NCBI GenBank assembly: GCA_963573305.1
Contig: OY754329.1
Coordinates: 133,907,422-133,971,421 of the forward strand
Direction: 5' to 3'
Origin: Pyrrhosoma nymphula
Taxonomy: Eukaryota > Arthropoda > Insecta > Odonata > Coenagrionidae
Length of the DNA stretch: 64,000 nucleotides
Each line of letters opens with the position of its first letter. Within the stretch, counting starts at the first letter, position 1. Made by a program: the position numbers and the translations under genes. The notes under the pieces were generated by a model that made no database searches, was not told the DNA's origin, and saw only the letters and a list, made by a program, of their open reading frames with translations. Positions 34,461 through 46,727 of this stretch are shown here, piece by piece.

Positions 34461-37400
34461 GGACTATGACAAAGGGAGAAGAACTTCATGTGTTATGCCA
34501 GATATAGTTTGCGTTACACTGGAATTGGAATGGAACTGTCTATGTGAGTTCCATACCGGTGAACCATTTTTTAATGAATTTCTAACTTTTTCTTAAAATT
34601 TTTTTATTGACAATAATGTTTTAATTATAAATGAAATATTGTAAAAACTTGTCTTGTATGGTGATGTATGCATTATATTTGTGAGAATGCAGAACCATTG
34701 ATAAAATGAAATGTTTTCTTTTTTTAATTTCGAATTAATTAGAATTTTTCGCACTATGGGAAACATTCCTTAATGTACCTAAAATAAATATTTGTTCTAT
34801 AGAAATATTGCTAATTCCTATAGGAAACCTTTTTCCATTGTCAAATATTCATGCTATAGGAAAATTTCTCATAACTAGAGGGTTATTTTCTCATTCCTAT
34901 AGGAAAATAGTCGTGCTATAGGAAATTTCTCGTTCCTATAGGAAAATATTCGTCCAATAGGAATATTTCTCGTTCCTATAGGAAAATATTCGTCCTATAG
35001 GAAAATTTCTCGTTCCTATAGGAAATTTCTCGTTCCTATAGGAAAATATTCGTCCTATAGGAAAATTTCTCATTCCTATAGGAAAATTTTTTGTTCCTAT
35101 AGGAAATTTCTTGTTCCTATAGGAAAATATTCGTCCTATAGGAAAATTCCTCGTTCCTATAGGAAAATATTCGTCCTATAGGAAAATTTCTCATTCCTAT
35201 AGGAAATTTTTTGTTCCTATAGGAAATTTCTTGTTCCTATAGGAAAATATTCTTCCTATAGGAAAATTCCTCGTTCCTATAGTAAAATATTCGTCCTATA
35301 GGAAAATTTATCATTCCTATAGGAAAATTTCTCGTTCCTATAGGAAACTTTCTTGTACCTATAGGAAATTTATTTTTCCTATAGGAAGCTTCATCGTTCC
35401 TGTAGGAAACTGTAATTCCTATAGGAATTCACATAATTCCTATAGGAAACCAGTGGGGCATTTTCAATAGGGTGGAAGGATGGATGCCCTACACGCACCG
35501 AGACTCATGAAATACGTGGCTCCGCCATGGATGCTATGAGTCTGGGTGCTTGAAAATATGTATTCAATAAATTATCATCCTGAATGTAATTCAAATTCAT
35601 CTTTGAATACGATAAATATAATGCACTTTTGATGCAAACGTGGTTGCCTTAGTTGCTCTCTGTCTCTCATTTGTCGCAAATGTCGGCTAGAATTTGTGTA
35701 GAGCTCTTCTTAAAATTCACAATTGAGATGTGTGTCAAAAATGAAATGAACTACATGTAATTCCCTTGTCAACGTTTTTTGTGTTATACTTATTAGGACT
35801 GGGAAAATAATATATAAGGATGAGTGAAAGTAATAGTTTCGTAACATCTCGACAGTGATCATGTATATTGTATGCCCATCAATTTTTGTGTCTTCCGATG
35901 ACTGTATACGATTGTGAAAGCAAAATATCAATCTGAGTGGTTTGCATGAGCAGTTATAAGAATATTTAACCATTCGTTTTCTAAATGATCATGCATGTTA
36001 AATCTTGTGGGATGCTTATTTGGGCTACGGGCTAAGGTAACGAGACTTGTTAAATTGTGCATATCACATATGAAAACATAGCATTATTAATATCTGTTAC
36101 TATGCCCAAGATTGCATATTTTGACTAATTGAGTTTGACATTGCGTTTATTTGTATGTACACAATAACTTGAATGTTGACGGGCCTATACTATATAGTGA
36201 TACGATGTCTACAGACTAATTTTCTTCATGATTTGCCTTTCTATCTTCATCGCTGGGTAGTAATATCTTCACGGTATTATTTCATTTGGAGTTTTAAAGT
36301 GATAATCGGATATTTTTTGTTACATTCATCAACTGAGATATTGCTTCTGTTAATGAAATTTCCCTAGAAAATTCAATTGATGTTTAGTGTTATACATTTA
36401 CAAATAACGGTTAGCATTCTGAGAGAACAAAATTATTATCTGTATTGACAGCTCACCTCAAAAAAATGTACTGTTTTCATGTGTGTGTATGGTTATAAAT
36501 TTACCATTTGAACTTCACAAATTATTCGATGGAGCAGCCCAATTGGATATACGAGAAGTGGATAAATGCATACGTTAGCATATTCAATCCATAAGCAAAA
36601 TGATGTGATGGTTTATTGGAAATATCTCTGGGTGTTTCGTGGCGAAGCATCGCAAAGAAAATTTGTAGACCCGAATGGGAATGTAATGATGGAATATATG
36701 TGTGTATGCAAGATGGGCAATATAAGTATAGTGAGATGAGAAATATAGTTAAGTAGGTAGACTGAAAAAAGCAATGAAAATCTTAAGAGCGAGAATGAAT
36801 ACGATGAGCATGAATAATATTCTTGACGATGAGTTTTACAGAGGTCGAGAAAAGTAACGAGAAATGCCAGTTCCAAATTGTTGTGGGCAAGGTGAGCAGA
36901 AATATCGTTTACACAATATAAACTCATATGAAATGGCCAACTTCATTGTTTTGCTCAACTTTTCCAATATTCAAAGAACTTTGCTCACATTTCCAAATTT
37001 GCCTTCTCGTCAAGCCAGACCAATACGCCTACTTTAAATAAGACAGAGAGCCTTATGCTCTACGTATTGATGTTGACAGGTCTATCTCCGTGATTATTAT
37101 ACGTATTTTTTAAATTTAATAGGAAAATGTACCCATTATAGAGTGATATAGCACATCCCAATGAACATTTATCAGAATTCCCATAACAGAACTAGTGAAA
37201 AAGAAAGAGACTTCGACGTGAAAATGAATATGATGGTCGTGTTGCACACGGAAATTAGCAGAAATCTTGGGTGCTTTCCCAATAGCCTGGAATTCAGAAG
37301 GGCGCCTGCAAGTAACATCCCTCATGGATGCTATCCAACGTTCAGAATCGCAAAAAGCACCTTAGAAATGTAATAGCAACTTCCGGGTGATATTTTCGAC

Positions 37401-38544
37401 ATTCAGAATCGCAAATATCATCTGAGACTGTATTCTCGGGAAAAGAAGCACCTTTGATGCTATTCTGGGCAAATGACATAAGCGCTGTCTCATTCAGAAT
37501 ACCAGCCATAGTTGGACAGTTAAAATGTGGCTACTAGATGTGAGAACCTGTGTTATCTATGTTAGTCTTTTCGTAGTGTACAGGTATCAGCCTGGAAGCT
37601 GGGATAATGGTACATTAATTGAAGCACTCTGGAAAAATGAGTGGGTTGGTTATGTTTTGCAAACTTAAATCTAGAAATTTGAGCCGAGTTCTCATGCTAT
37701 GCTGGATGCCAGCTGCTTTTAAACTTAAATGAAAGTGAGCAAAAATATATACCTAATGGAAAGGGCAATATTTTCCTGGATCCCAATTCTTTCTTCTCCA
37801 AATTCCATCCTTGTCTCTTCTTCTTCTTTCTTCTGAATTGAATTTGTCATTGTGTAGCTTTGAAATGGCAATCAATATGTGCATATTATTTCCATTTCAC
37901 TGTTTATAAAGTTATATTTTGGTCATGAATAACATGTGTAGAAACTTGCTGTCAATTTGCTTAGATTTCTTTTAAGTGGGATCTATGATAATCCTCTCTA
38001 AAATTGTAGACAGCTATATTTGTGACTATGATAAATGATTTTGACTTTGTCAAATCATTTAATGTGTAGTGTAATAGGAATTCTTACAAATCTATGTAGT
38101 TTAGTTTCTTTCCTTTAAGACTAGCTTCTTCTTACCTGAGAGTTAAGCACATTTTAACTGTGTTTGCCCTTATGAATTCATTAAATTTGACGACAGTAGT
38201 TGTCTTCTCCTAGCTTGGGCCTGGGTGATATTATTGCTTAGCAGAAGTACGTATATCAGTAAATTATCATGCAGTTAATAAAGCTGTTCTTTTAACCATT
38301 ACAGATTAGTTAGTTTCTAACCGCACCCATAGCTGATTTCTCAAACTGCATTTTGCTAGTAATGCCAGTAACATGATAAATGATAAAAAGTAATGTTCAC
38401 CATGTGAAAATTAACATCTTTTGCTTTTACTTTGAATACAATGTTTGATTTGAATGAAATTTTATTTTCTCACAAACTGATATCCTTTTGTCTTGTTATT
38501 TAATGCCAAATTCATCTAACATTTAACTTTTATTCCTAATTCAG

Positions 38545-38702
38545 CAACAGGAACAAGATCCCACAAACCTCTACATAGCCAACTTGCCCTTAAATTATAA
38601 AGAGAATGATCTGGACAACATGCTCGTTAAATATGGTCAAGTGATATCTACCAGAATTTTAAGGGACACAACAGGGCAGAGTAAAGGTGTTGGATTTGCA
38701 AG
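38545..38702 (+). CDS. shep: shep/RBMS-like protein, exon E (RRM2, RNP2 to RNP1)
   Basis: Begins after TATTCCTAATTCAG in phase 0 and ends GCAAG|GTAGGA in phase 2. It codes residues 152-203 and two bases of Arg204. QQEQDPT leads into RNP2 of RRM2, NLYIANL (159-165), then NYKENDLDNMLVKYGQVIST, then RILRDTTGQS and RNP1 KGVGFAR. QQEQDPTNLYIANLP and YGQVISTRILRD are characteristic of RBMS/shep. RRM2 works with RRM1 to clamp single-stranded nucleic acid. Exons E and F together are 318 nt (106 codons), a symmetrical module that encodes RRM2. Confidence 0.95.
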
Positions 38703-39966
38703 GTAGGAATCACAAATGCTTTCATCAAACGCCTGTATTCAGCTGTGGGGGAAATCTTGTGTAACCGAAATTTTATTGGACTTGTGAACTGATGCACATA
38801 TGTAGTGCTATGTTCAGCACTTTTTCTTGTGCACTGATAATTTTACTCTTGAAGCAGTTAGATTAGAAGTGTGGTGGCTGTAAAACTACTTAACGGGTGA
38901 AAAAAACAGTGTGGTAAGTTGATATAGTCTTCGATTTTTTATTCTGTCAGGGTTATTTAAAGATGTAATCTTAATATAAATCCAAGTGATTATTAGTTTT
39001 GCTTATTGTGAATCAAGCATTAAGCAATTGAAAGAGAATAGTTGCTAGCTTATTTCAATATTTTTTTACTATTACTTAATTATAATAAATTATTCATGAC
39101 ATAGTCTAAACCAGTATCATTGATTTCAGTATCAACAAAAAAGATACACTATTCATAGGCTTTGGTTAAATTATGAGTTTAAAATATGAGAGACATGTGG
39201 AATGTTATTTCAGTCAAGCCATCACATATCATTTAGTCGCACATACCATTAAGGGCTTAAGGTAGGGCCAGTGGTGCTATATTGTCTATCTTACTGGTTC
39301 TACTTCCGTGAAGAAAAATATTTAAAATAGTATGTATGATGATAGAACGAGAATTTGGGATTTGTGATTGTCAAGACAAGACCTCCTTCAATAAGTGGAG
39401 CAGAAAGGTTTATACAGATAAATAATTTGAAATTCCTGCCAAAAAAGGGTTTGGCCTGGAAATATTTTTCAATGGTGTGGTCTCGGAAGTCCTAAATCCC
39501 TGTTGGTATCTTTTGATTTCTACTTTGTCTTTTATCTTCTTCAATATTGTAATTTGCACCTGGTCACTTGGGTAGCAGTTTTAAGCACTTTTTCTGGCAG
39601 TTATCCAATCTATCGGCCTTCAGTGGGTGTGCAAGAACGGCATCCAGCGGTTAAATTGGCTGGCATTTTTATACATACAAGTATAAATTATTTATTTTCA
39701 TTACCTTCAAAATGCAACTGAATGCATTAACTTTCACCACTTGACTCTCAATTGTATACCCAATTGTTGAAAAATTAATCTTATTGGAATAAATAAATAA
39801 TTATTTTTAATATTCAAAAATTACTACATTAAATACGACTTGTTTGGCTGCCTTAGCACAGGGCACCTGGAATAGACTGACAGGAAAGGGTTAAGATTAC
39901 TATGTTGCAGTGATGAACAATATATCTGGGGCTGCTTCTACAGATTTGATCTCTTTACTCGCTCAG
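38703..39966 (+). other. Intron E-F
   Basis: A 1264-bp GT..AG intron, AT-rich. A lone ACAGGAAAGGGTTAAG near 39882-39897 resembles a TTAA-type transposon end without a partner. Nothing else recognised. Confidence 0.8.
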
Positions 39967-40126
39967 GATGGAGACGAAGGAAAAATGTGAACATATTATA
40001 CAAATGTTCAATGGCAGTCCCCTACCTGGCTGTAAGGAGCCGTTGCTGGTTAAGTTTGCAGACGGAGGCATAAAGAAAAGAAGTCAGTTCAAAAGCCCGG
40101 ACAACAGGATGTGGAGAGACGGAGAG
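39967..40126 (+). CDS. shep: shep/RBMS-like protein, exon F (end of RRM2)
   Basis: Begins after TTTACTCGCTCAG and ends GGAGAG|GTATGC in phase 0. It codes the last base of Arg204 to Glu257. METKEKCEHIIQMFNGSPLP then GCKEPLLVKFADGG completes RRM2 helix 2 and beta 4. It is followed by the basic KKRSQFKSPDNRMWRDGE segment that in fly shep also ends WRD. The E/F junction restores RNP1 as KGVGFARM. The internal ATG at 39968 is a normal codon, not a start. Confidence 0.95.
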
Positions 40127-40620
40127 GTATGCTGCCCAACCAAAATCGCCCTGTCCAGGCGGCCTCAGTGGCGACCCTTGGGTGACTTCACCTGGGTGTG
40201 TAGTAGTCCTACTCTTTTGTTTCCTACCCACCACAGGGGAATGCTTAATGGAATACTTATATAGCAACTCTGCTTACTTCTTCTGAACTACCTTTATATT
40301 TGTTTCCCCTTTTTTTGAGTCTTACATTTCCTTTCTTTTATTTAATTAATTGACTTATGTTTTGAGCATTTGCTAGTGCTATCAGATTTGAAAATTTAGC
40401 AGAAGTATATTTCTGTGGTAGATTTATTGTAGGAATGTAAATATGGTTTTTGTATCATTTATCAACAAGTTAGAGTAAAACTATTAAAAAATTAGTCTGA
40501 TGCTTTACCACTCTAACACACTTAAGTTTTCTGTACATATTCTTGCATTAACTATTATTTATTGTTCATGGTAAGGATGAGGACCGTGACCTAAAAAATA
40601 TGCAGTGTAGCCACCATATC

Positions 40621-42637
40621 TATGGACCCCGTATCCACAGTTTCAGTAATCTTTGGTTCACTCGCCTCAGTAATAGGGGTGAAAATTTCCTGAAATGATT
40701 GACTCTTAAGTTTAAATACGTGCCATTCTGCTTGGTGAATCCTCATCTCCAAGCACTCATTGCACGCTGTCCTCAGTTACCATTCTAGCTCACAAAACAT
40801 GTTCCAGTTAACCTCAAGCATCCTCAGTGTTTGTATTCATTGTCACTTTGTATCAGTGTGACTGTGAGAGCTACTGTGTTATTTTACTATAGTTTCCAAA
40901 CAAAGTTCCTAATAGCAGTTAAGCAAAAGTGAATAGATGACATGAAGTGCACACACTCTATTTTCTTTGATAAAAAAGCTGAATTCTGTATAATTTACAA
41001 CATGAATAATTATCTATTGGTGAGGTGATGAAAAAATTAAAAAAATAGATATTCAGAATTTAAATAAAATAAATGCTAAATATTTTTACAGTCGTTGTGT
41101 CCGGAATTATATTTAATTACTCATATTTGCTCAAAGGGGACAGGAATAAGTGCTCAAAACAAATAATAACATCTTGTATTGTGAAAGGGAATGTTTGGGT
41201 GGCAGTGCTTAGTGCAAAGCTTGGGGGCTCTCAGCACTTTTTGGCACAAAGATTTCTGATGGAAAGGAGTGGGATATGGTTTGGAAGGGTGTCATGGAGC
41301 AGGTAAATGACCATTTCAGTTTTCCGATCCCTGACTGCAATGACCTAGAGTCACAGGACTTGAGAATGGTAGGATAAGGTAGATTGAATTCGTGTTGTGG
41401 GTTCATTGTGTGTGCTCCCTTCAAGCAGCTGATGTTGGCTTTTTGGGACTAACCTTTGAAGAGGTGGATGAGACCACTTACCGGGAGAGAGGCCAAATCT
41501 CCACCACCATCTTTTCTTCAAGATGAAGATTAGATGATATAGTTATATGATTAGTGGTTGGTCAGCACCCAGAGGCACATTCCCTGTTTTGACCCCCTAT
41601 AGGTAGGGATAGGAAAATTTTGCGATCGTGAATTTAGCAAATTTAGACAAAAAATGTCCTAGGAGTGGTAATTAGTTACAATATACTCCATACTGACTGG
41701 GGAAATGACTTTTGAACTCAAGAAATATCGCGAATTGTGCCCCAAAATGCGAATTTTCATTTTTTATGAGAAAATGGTTGAAAGTACATTTCAAACGCAA
41801 GAAAAACATTAAAATTGCAAACAAATGTTCTCAATTTGATTTAAACGAACTCGCGTGCAAATATTCCTGAGGTATGCAGAAGTTTGCAGTTCATCGTAGC
41901 ATAACCAGTGTTACGATAACAATCGCGGGAGGATGACATCGGGTGCTTTCGATTTACGGCAATAACCGGCAATACTCCATTCGTCATGCCGCAGTGCTTT
42001 CTATTTACAATTAGTGGAATAACCACTGGTTCCGCCACTGAGGTGATTGTCTTCAGTCATAACATGGCTAGAAGGGGAAGTGTTGAAAAATAGCCCAGAT
42101 CATATTGGGTTAAACTATAGTATAAGTGACCCTTTTCTAGGCTTTGAAATAATCGGTATTTTATTTGCATATATATATATATATGTATAAATTTGTGGTC
42201 ACTGTGAAAACACCAAAATGTCTTGTTGAAAGTACCGAATTCCTAATTTCAAAGTACTGCTTTTCTCCCTCTCAAATCACCGAAAAATTCCTCTCCCTAC
42301 CTGTAGGGTATTGATTCAAGAAAGGCATTGCAGGCACAATAATCTTACACTTATCCACCTTTCTACTAGAAGGGGAAAAGGTAGTTGGAATATCTGGTCT
42401 CTATAGCATCACATAGCAAAATCAATGCACATATAATTTTAACTTTCCAATAAAAATTTCTAACTATGTGCAGCTTATTATTCAAATAACACCCTAAATG
42501 AGTGTAATGGGAAGGTATTTCCTTTGCATCATGGTAATCTCACTGTATTTATATTACAGACAAATGACTAATATTAGCGTACTCCATTATCCGTGGAAAG
42601 TTTCAGAGCATATCTACTGTGGATACAGGGGTCCTAT
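40621..42637. mobile_element. Probable Tigger/pogo-type element remnant
   Basis: TATGGACCCCGTATCCACAG at the left and, on the other strand, AATAGGACCCCTGTATCCACAG at 42637-42616 form inverted ends. The GGACCCC-GTATCCACAG style is typical of Tigger termini. No transposase is recognisable between them and TA target sites are not clear. Another inverted-repeat element (41601-42309) lies inside. Moderate confidence because the matched arm is short. Confidence 0.45.
41601..42309. mobile_element. Inverted-repeat element with CpG-rich core
   Basis: The left end TAGGTAGGGATAGGAAAATTTT matches, inverted, the right end CAGGTAGGGAGAGGAATTTTT. The core at 41840-42050 is CpG-rich against a CpG-poor intron. 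An (AT)n tract lies near 42170. No ORF with domain signal and no target duplication found. Confidence 0.6.
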
Positions 42638-42775
42638 TGTATTTTCAAAAGAAAATGATCATTTAGAAGTATCGCTTCCTCTTTGGGGTGAAAAGGAGCT
42701 AAATTCTTCCTTGCAACTTGAGACTTTTTCTTCTTCATTAACAAAATTAATTTGCTTGCTTGTTAAACAAATGCT

Positions 42776-43345
42776 TTGAATATAAGGGTGGGATGGCAGA
42801 AGATAGAGCAGGTCGAGCAGTTTACGTATCTGGGTAGTATTTTGGAGGCGAATGGGTTTAGTGGTAAGGACATCAGATGCAGAATTGCGCTTGCTAAAGA
42901 AGCATTTTCGAAGACAAGGGAATTGATGAGGGGGGGTCTGAGAAGAGACGTAAAGAAGAGGCTGGTGAAAACTTTAATATGGAGCGTGGCGCTATATGGG
43001 TCAGAAACTTGGTCATTGCGAAGGGAGGATGTGCGTAGACTTGAGGCGTTTGAGATGTGGGTTTGGAGAAGGATGGAGAGGGTGAGCTGGATGGCGAGAA
43101 AAACGAACAAGTAGGTATTGGATATAGTCAGAGAGGAGAGGAAGCTTGTGGCAGAGGTTCGGAGAAGGCAGAAGAGATGGATGGAGGAGGTTTTGAGAGG
43201 AGAGGGCATGTTGAAAAGAGTGATAGAGGGGAGAACACTGGGGAAGCGTGGAAGAGGAAGGAGGAGGATAGGAATTCTGGATGAAATAAGAGGAGGTAGA
43301 AGATATGAAGAATTGAAGAGGGATCTAATAATGGGCCATCCTTAG
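42776..43345 (+). pseudogene. RTE-like LINE, reverse transcriptase C-terminal fragment
   Basis: One reading frame encodes the region downstream of the reverse transcriptase active site in RTE-type / endonuclease-reverse transcriptase LINEs. The motif order is FTYLGSILEANG, RIALAKEAF, LIWSVALYGSETWSL, RLEAFEMWVWRRMERVSW, a basic RRRQKRWMEEVLRGEG segment, and GRGRRRIGILDEI. A single in-frame TAG at 43112-43114 interrupts it; otherwise the frame runs intact to TAG at 43343, so the copy is fairly young. The 5' end is abrupt at 42776, typical of 5' truncation during target-primed insertion. Endonuclease and catalytic YADD are absent. The 3' tail runs to about 43430. Same strand as the host gene. 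Confidence 0.8.
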
Positions 43346-46300
43346 GAGGGAAAGCGAGACAATTTCTAGGAGGTTGGGATACAGAATGGGGACTGTCCAA
43401 GAACCTACCAATCAGCTGGTAGAATACTTGAATGAAAACTTTTGTAAGTAATTAATCAGTTTGATATATTTAAATCATATTAATGTGCACATGCAATTCA
43501 ATTCATTGCCGTATATTTCCTTAAGTATCAAGCTGTTAGACATGGCAGTCAGTTATTCTATGAGTGTTCGTGCCTACTCATTAGTGATACAAGCCTCACC
43601 TTAGACATGGTCATTTTGTATAGTCTGTTCCAAAGAAAGTTGATCTCTTGCCAAAAATAACTTGTTAGGATTGAAAGAATACCAATGCAACCAATTACAT
43701 CTTGATAGACAGGAATATTCATGAAAACTTGCTGGGGACTCTGTATAGGTTAAACCATTGCTAGACCCGGTATCCTAAACATTTGTGTATTAGGGAAGAA
43801 ATTACTGGGCTTTTGTGAAGGATACAGTGTACATAGTAACTTCAGTGACATCAATGAACTAGTTTTCTGGGCACCTTATGTATGTTTGCTTGTAGGTCAA
43901 ACCATAAAAGTCAGTGAGGGACAAGAAGAGGAAAGTCTGCGATGGTCAAACATCAAAAATATATTCTTTCCTAGGAGTTTCATAAAAACTAATAAATGAT
44001 TGTTCATTTTTTGCTCCATCATTTCATGAACTGAATGTATGTACCCTGTATAAATTTTGTTGCAGTTCATTTTGAGTGAACTATCAAACTGTGGTATATT
44101 CCTTCTAAAATGCAAACCATTTATTTTTCATTTTGTTCTGTTGAAATAGGAAAGTAAGCCATTGAGGGGCATAGCTATCAACCTTGTGAAATACTTAAAT
44201 CAGCAATACAAAGAAAATGAATCTTAGTTTCAAGGATAGGCTATGAAAAATCTTTCTGTGATAAGTGAGTGCCATCTCTCTCTTCAAATAATAGGCTGAC
44301 TGTTCTCGTAAAGCTTTGTGTTACTCTCTGTATAAGACTTTTCTTGTTTTAAATCTTGAAATTTATCTAGTCAATGTGATGTAGTGCACTTTCCTCAAAT
44401 ATGAAAGTGTGAAGCATTCAATGCTTTCCTTTATTCTCCAAACCTTACTGAGATTTTTTATCTTCTGTTTCTTTGGTTTAAAAAACAATGCCATAGGTAG
44501 ACTGTGACACAATGCATGACTTGAAAGAAGCTCTAGATAGTTCTTTTCACAAAATGTATTTACAAAATCAGCCTTTTCAGGATGTACAGTAAACATACTC
44601 CAATCCTTCTTTCATCTTTGATTAGCACACTTGTTATTTCATTTCTGGAAATTATAGCTGCTTAGACCCAGATTTCTATTTTTTCCTGAGTACCTTATAA
44701 CCTGAATATTCTTTTTTGTAATAAATGTAAATGATTCAGTTTCTTCCGTTGTAGAAATTTATCATTGACTTTTTGTGTTTCTTTATCTTTCGTGTGTTTT
44801 ACATGTAACAGTTCAGTAATTCACAGTTTTAATTTGGCAAAGTTGCATTGTTTGAACAAAATAATGTCAAAATGTAGGAAATTATTGGTGTCGGAATTCC
44901 TTTAAGCAGCTTCTTCTGCATGAGTTTTCTAACCAACTTTGATTTCAGTTAAATGGGTCTAATTGGCCACTGAGGTTGCTAATAAAATTGAGTTATAATG
45001 AGTCTGGTAAAGAAGCCTTTAAGTTATGTGTCATTAATGTGTCCTAAGGAATTTAATTCAACATACATATTCTATAATTTAAGTTTTGTTTCTTTTATTC
45101 TATCATATGTACCTAGTGCATTTAAGTCATTCCTAAATTGATCAGAAGTGCTGCATTATCTTTTATTTAATACATGTTTGTGGTTGTTTGTATTACCTTT
45201 TGTCAAATGCCACATTCCATTGGTATCAGAGATGTTTTAAGTATTTAGGTTCCTGCATGCTAATTAATGTCTTATCCACTATAAATATGTATAAATTTTT
45301 GTTGTGCCAATTGCTGATGGAATGGCTGGACCTTTGAGTTATTTTAGGTTGTACCTTTCTCTTAACTTTGGTCAGGTTGAGAAGGTTGTTATCTAGAGCA
45401 GTAAATATCCAGTTGCCCCGCTTATAGATGAATGTGAATCATGAAATAGATGTGTAGCAACAATTATTGTTCTTACTTAAAATGTACATGCTTCCAGTTG
45501 TATGCCAGAAAGTATTTCATTTAATTTTCATAATGGTGTTTAAGATGAACTGGATAACTTTTTTCTAGTTTTGTGGCAAGACAGTTCAGTTCGAGTTCAG
45601 CATGAATTTTTGCCTATGCCATGAATGTTTTCTTATACCTAGGTGTAATTGTGTTCGGCTTTTTAAGGTGTAATATCATATGTATCGATGTAATACAGTT
45701 CATAAAGGATATGCCTTAAGTATATGTTAATTTCTCAAGACACAAAATACATACATTCTGCTGCACTGATGCAGTAAAATTTTGCTTGCAAGCCAGTGTG
45801 AACAAAGTTATAGCTTATCCCAATGGCATACCATGGAATGCTATTGCAGTAGACCCTCGCTAATCCAGACCCTGCATAATCCGGACAGACCTCCAGCACG
45901 TATTTTGGGTGGTTTATTAAGGGGTTGTGAGATGGCATTGTTACCATGCTATTCAAAATTATTTCCCATACCATTATTTTGGGTTGACATGGTTGACTTT
46001 TCACCAAAATTGAACAGAAATATAATGTCCTATTTACGTCATTTTGTTATTGTTAGAGTCGTACAATACCGGCAAGGGATGCGATACTGCATGCAAGAAC
46101 TAACTTAGCAAGGAATATTGCTGGAACTACTGATTCTAGTTGGGAACTCCAGAGAGGATAAGATCATACCAATAGCAGGACGAGACTTGTTCTCTTAAGT
46201 AAAAGTATTGTTCATGGATAAAAATTTTAACTTCCAATCAATGAAATGAAGCTACATAAAATGGCAGTTGTTCCTAGGAAATATATATTTTGTTACCTAT

Positions 46301-46727
46301 TCATTGAAGAATTGCATTTAACTTTAATTTAATTAAAGGAATCTATTAACTGCTTCAAATTTATACACTTTCATAATAATTTGGTGAAATTATTCAGTAC
46401 CATTACCTGCTTGACTTGACTTGAAGGATGAACGTAACTGCTTGGAGTGACCTAAAATAGATTCCCTGCTACCATGTGCTTGGCCAAGTGGTATTTTCTT
46501 TGGCCTGCGTGCTCCAATATTGCACTATTTATGTAATTTCATCCCATACTTTTTTAACCCTGTGCTCAATGGGCTAATATCGATAAAATCAGAAGTGCTT
46601 TTCACTCTGTGGAAGTTGAAAATTTACATGGTAACTCTAGATTGATTGCTGCAAATGACATTGCATGTCATTCTCCATAGTTATAGCTCCCCATTAAAAT
46701 GGCTTGAAGTTGAATGAGTTCCACTAA

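Larger units (their letters stand above)
33576..35472. mobile_element. TIR element with CCTATAGG palindrome arrays
   Basis: Terminal inverted repeats CCCTATTGAAAATGCCC (33576) and GGGCATTTTCAATAGGG (ending 35472) are exact over 17 bp. Inside, arrays of CCTATAGGAAA occupy 33590-33775 and 34780-35455, with a palindrome about every 20 bp separated by short AT spacers such as TTTCTCGTT and ATATTCGT. Between the arrays lie a tRNA-like sequence and a further MITE. No transposase, so non-autonomous. Confidence 0.85.
33339..37508. mobile_element. Outer element of a three-level nest
   Basis: The left end TTGGCTGCTATTCTGAATCT matches, inverted, the right end whose complement reads TATGGCTGGTATTCTGAATG, followed on both sides by GAG/GCGCT strings. 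Subterminal copies of TTCTGAATC (left) and GATTCAGAA-type strings (right, 37340-37420) support a common element. The 33576-35472 element is inserted in it. The rest (35473-37330) has no recognisable transposase. Exact ends and target duplication are unresolved. Confidence 0.55.
21944..38544 (+). other. 16.6-kb intron between RRM1 and RRM2
   Basis: GT..AG intron at a domain boundary. It holds a local duplication, a 33-bp tandem repeat, tRNA-derived SINE pieces, a MITE cluster (30653-32200) and a nested inverted-repeat complex (33339-37508), each listed separately. In the remaining parts (22550-23860, 23935-24530, 25250-29515, 32201-33335, 37510-38540) I see only AT-rich, CpG-poor sequence. Confidence 0.8.

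Noticed and set aside
33590..35455. CCTATAGG arrays as a CRISPR-like repeat-spacer array
   Set aside because: The spacers are short, variable and themselves repetitive, the repeat is an 8-bp palindrome and the block sits inside a TIR element in a eukaryotic intron.
39882..39897. piggyBac terminus AGGAAAGGGTTAA
   Set aside because: No matching inverted partner in the surrounding intron; left as a chance or orphan end.
39968..40126. ATG at 39968 as a translation start
   Set aside because: It is the Met that completes RNP1 of RRM2 (KGVGFARM) after splicing; the acceptor directly precedes it.
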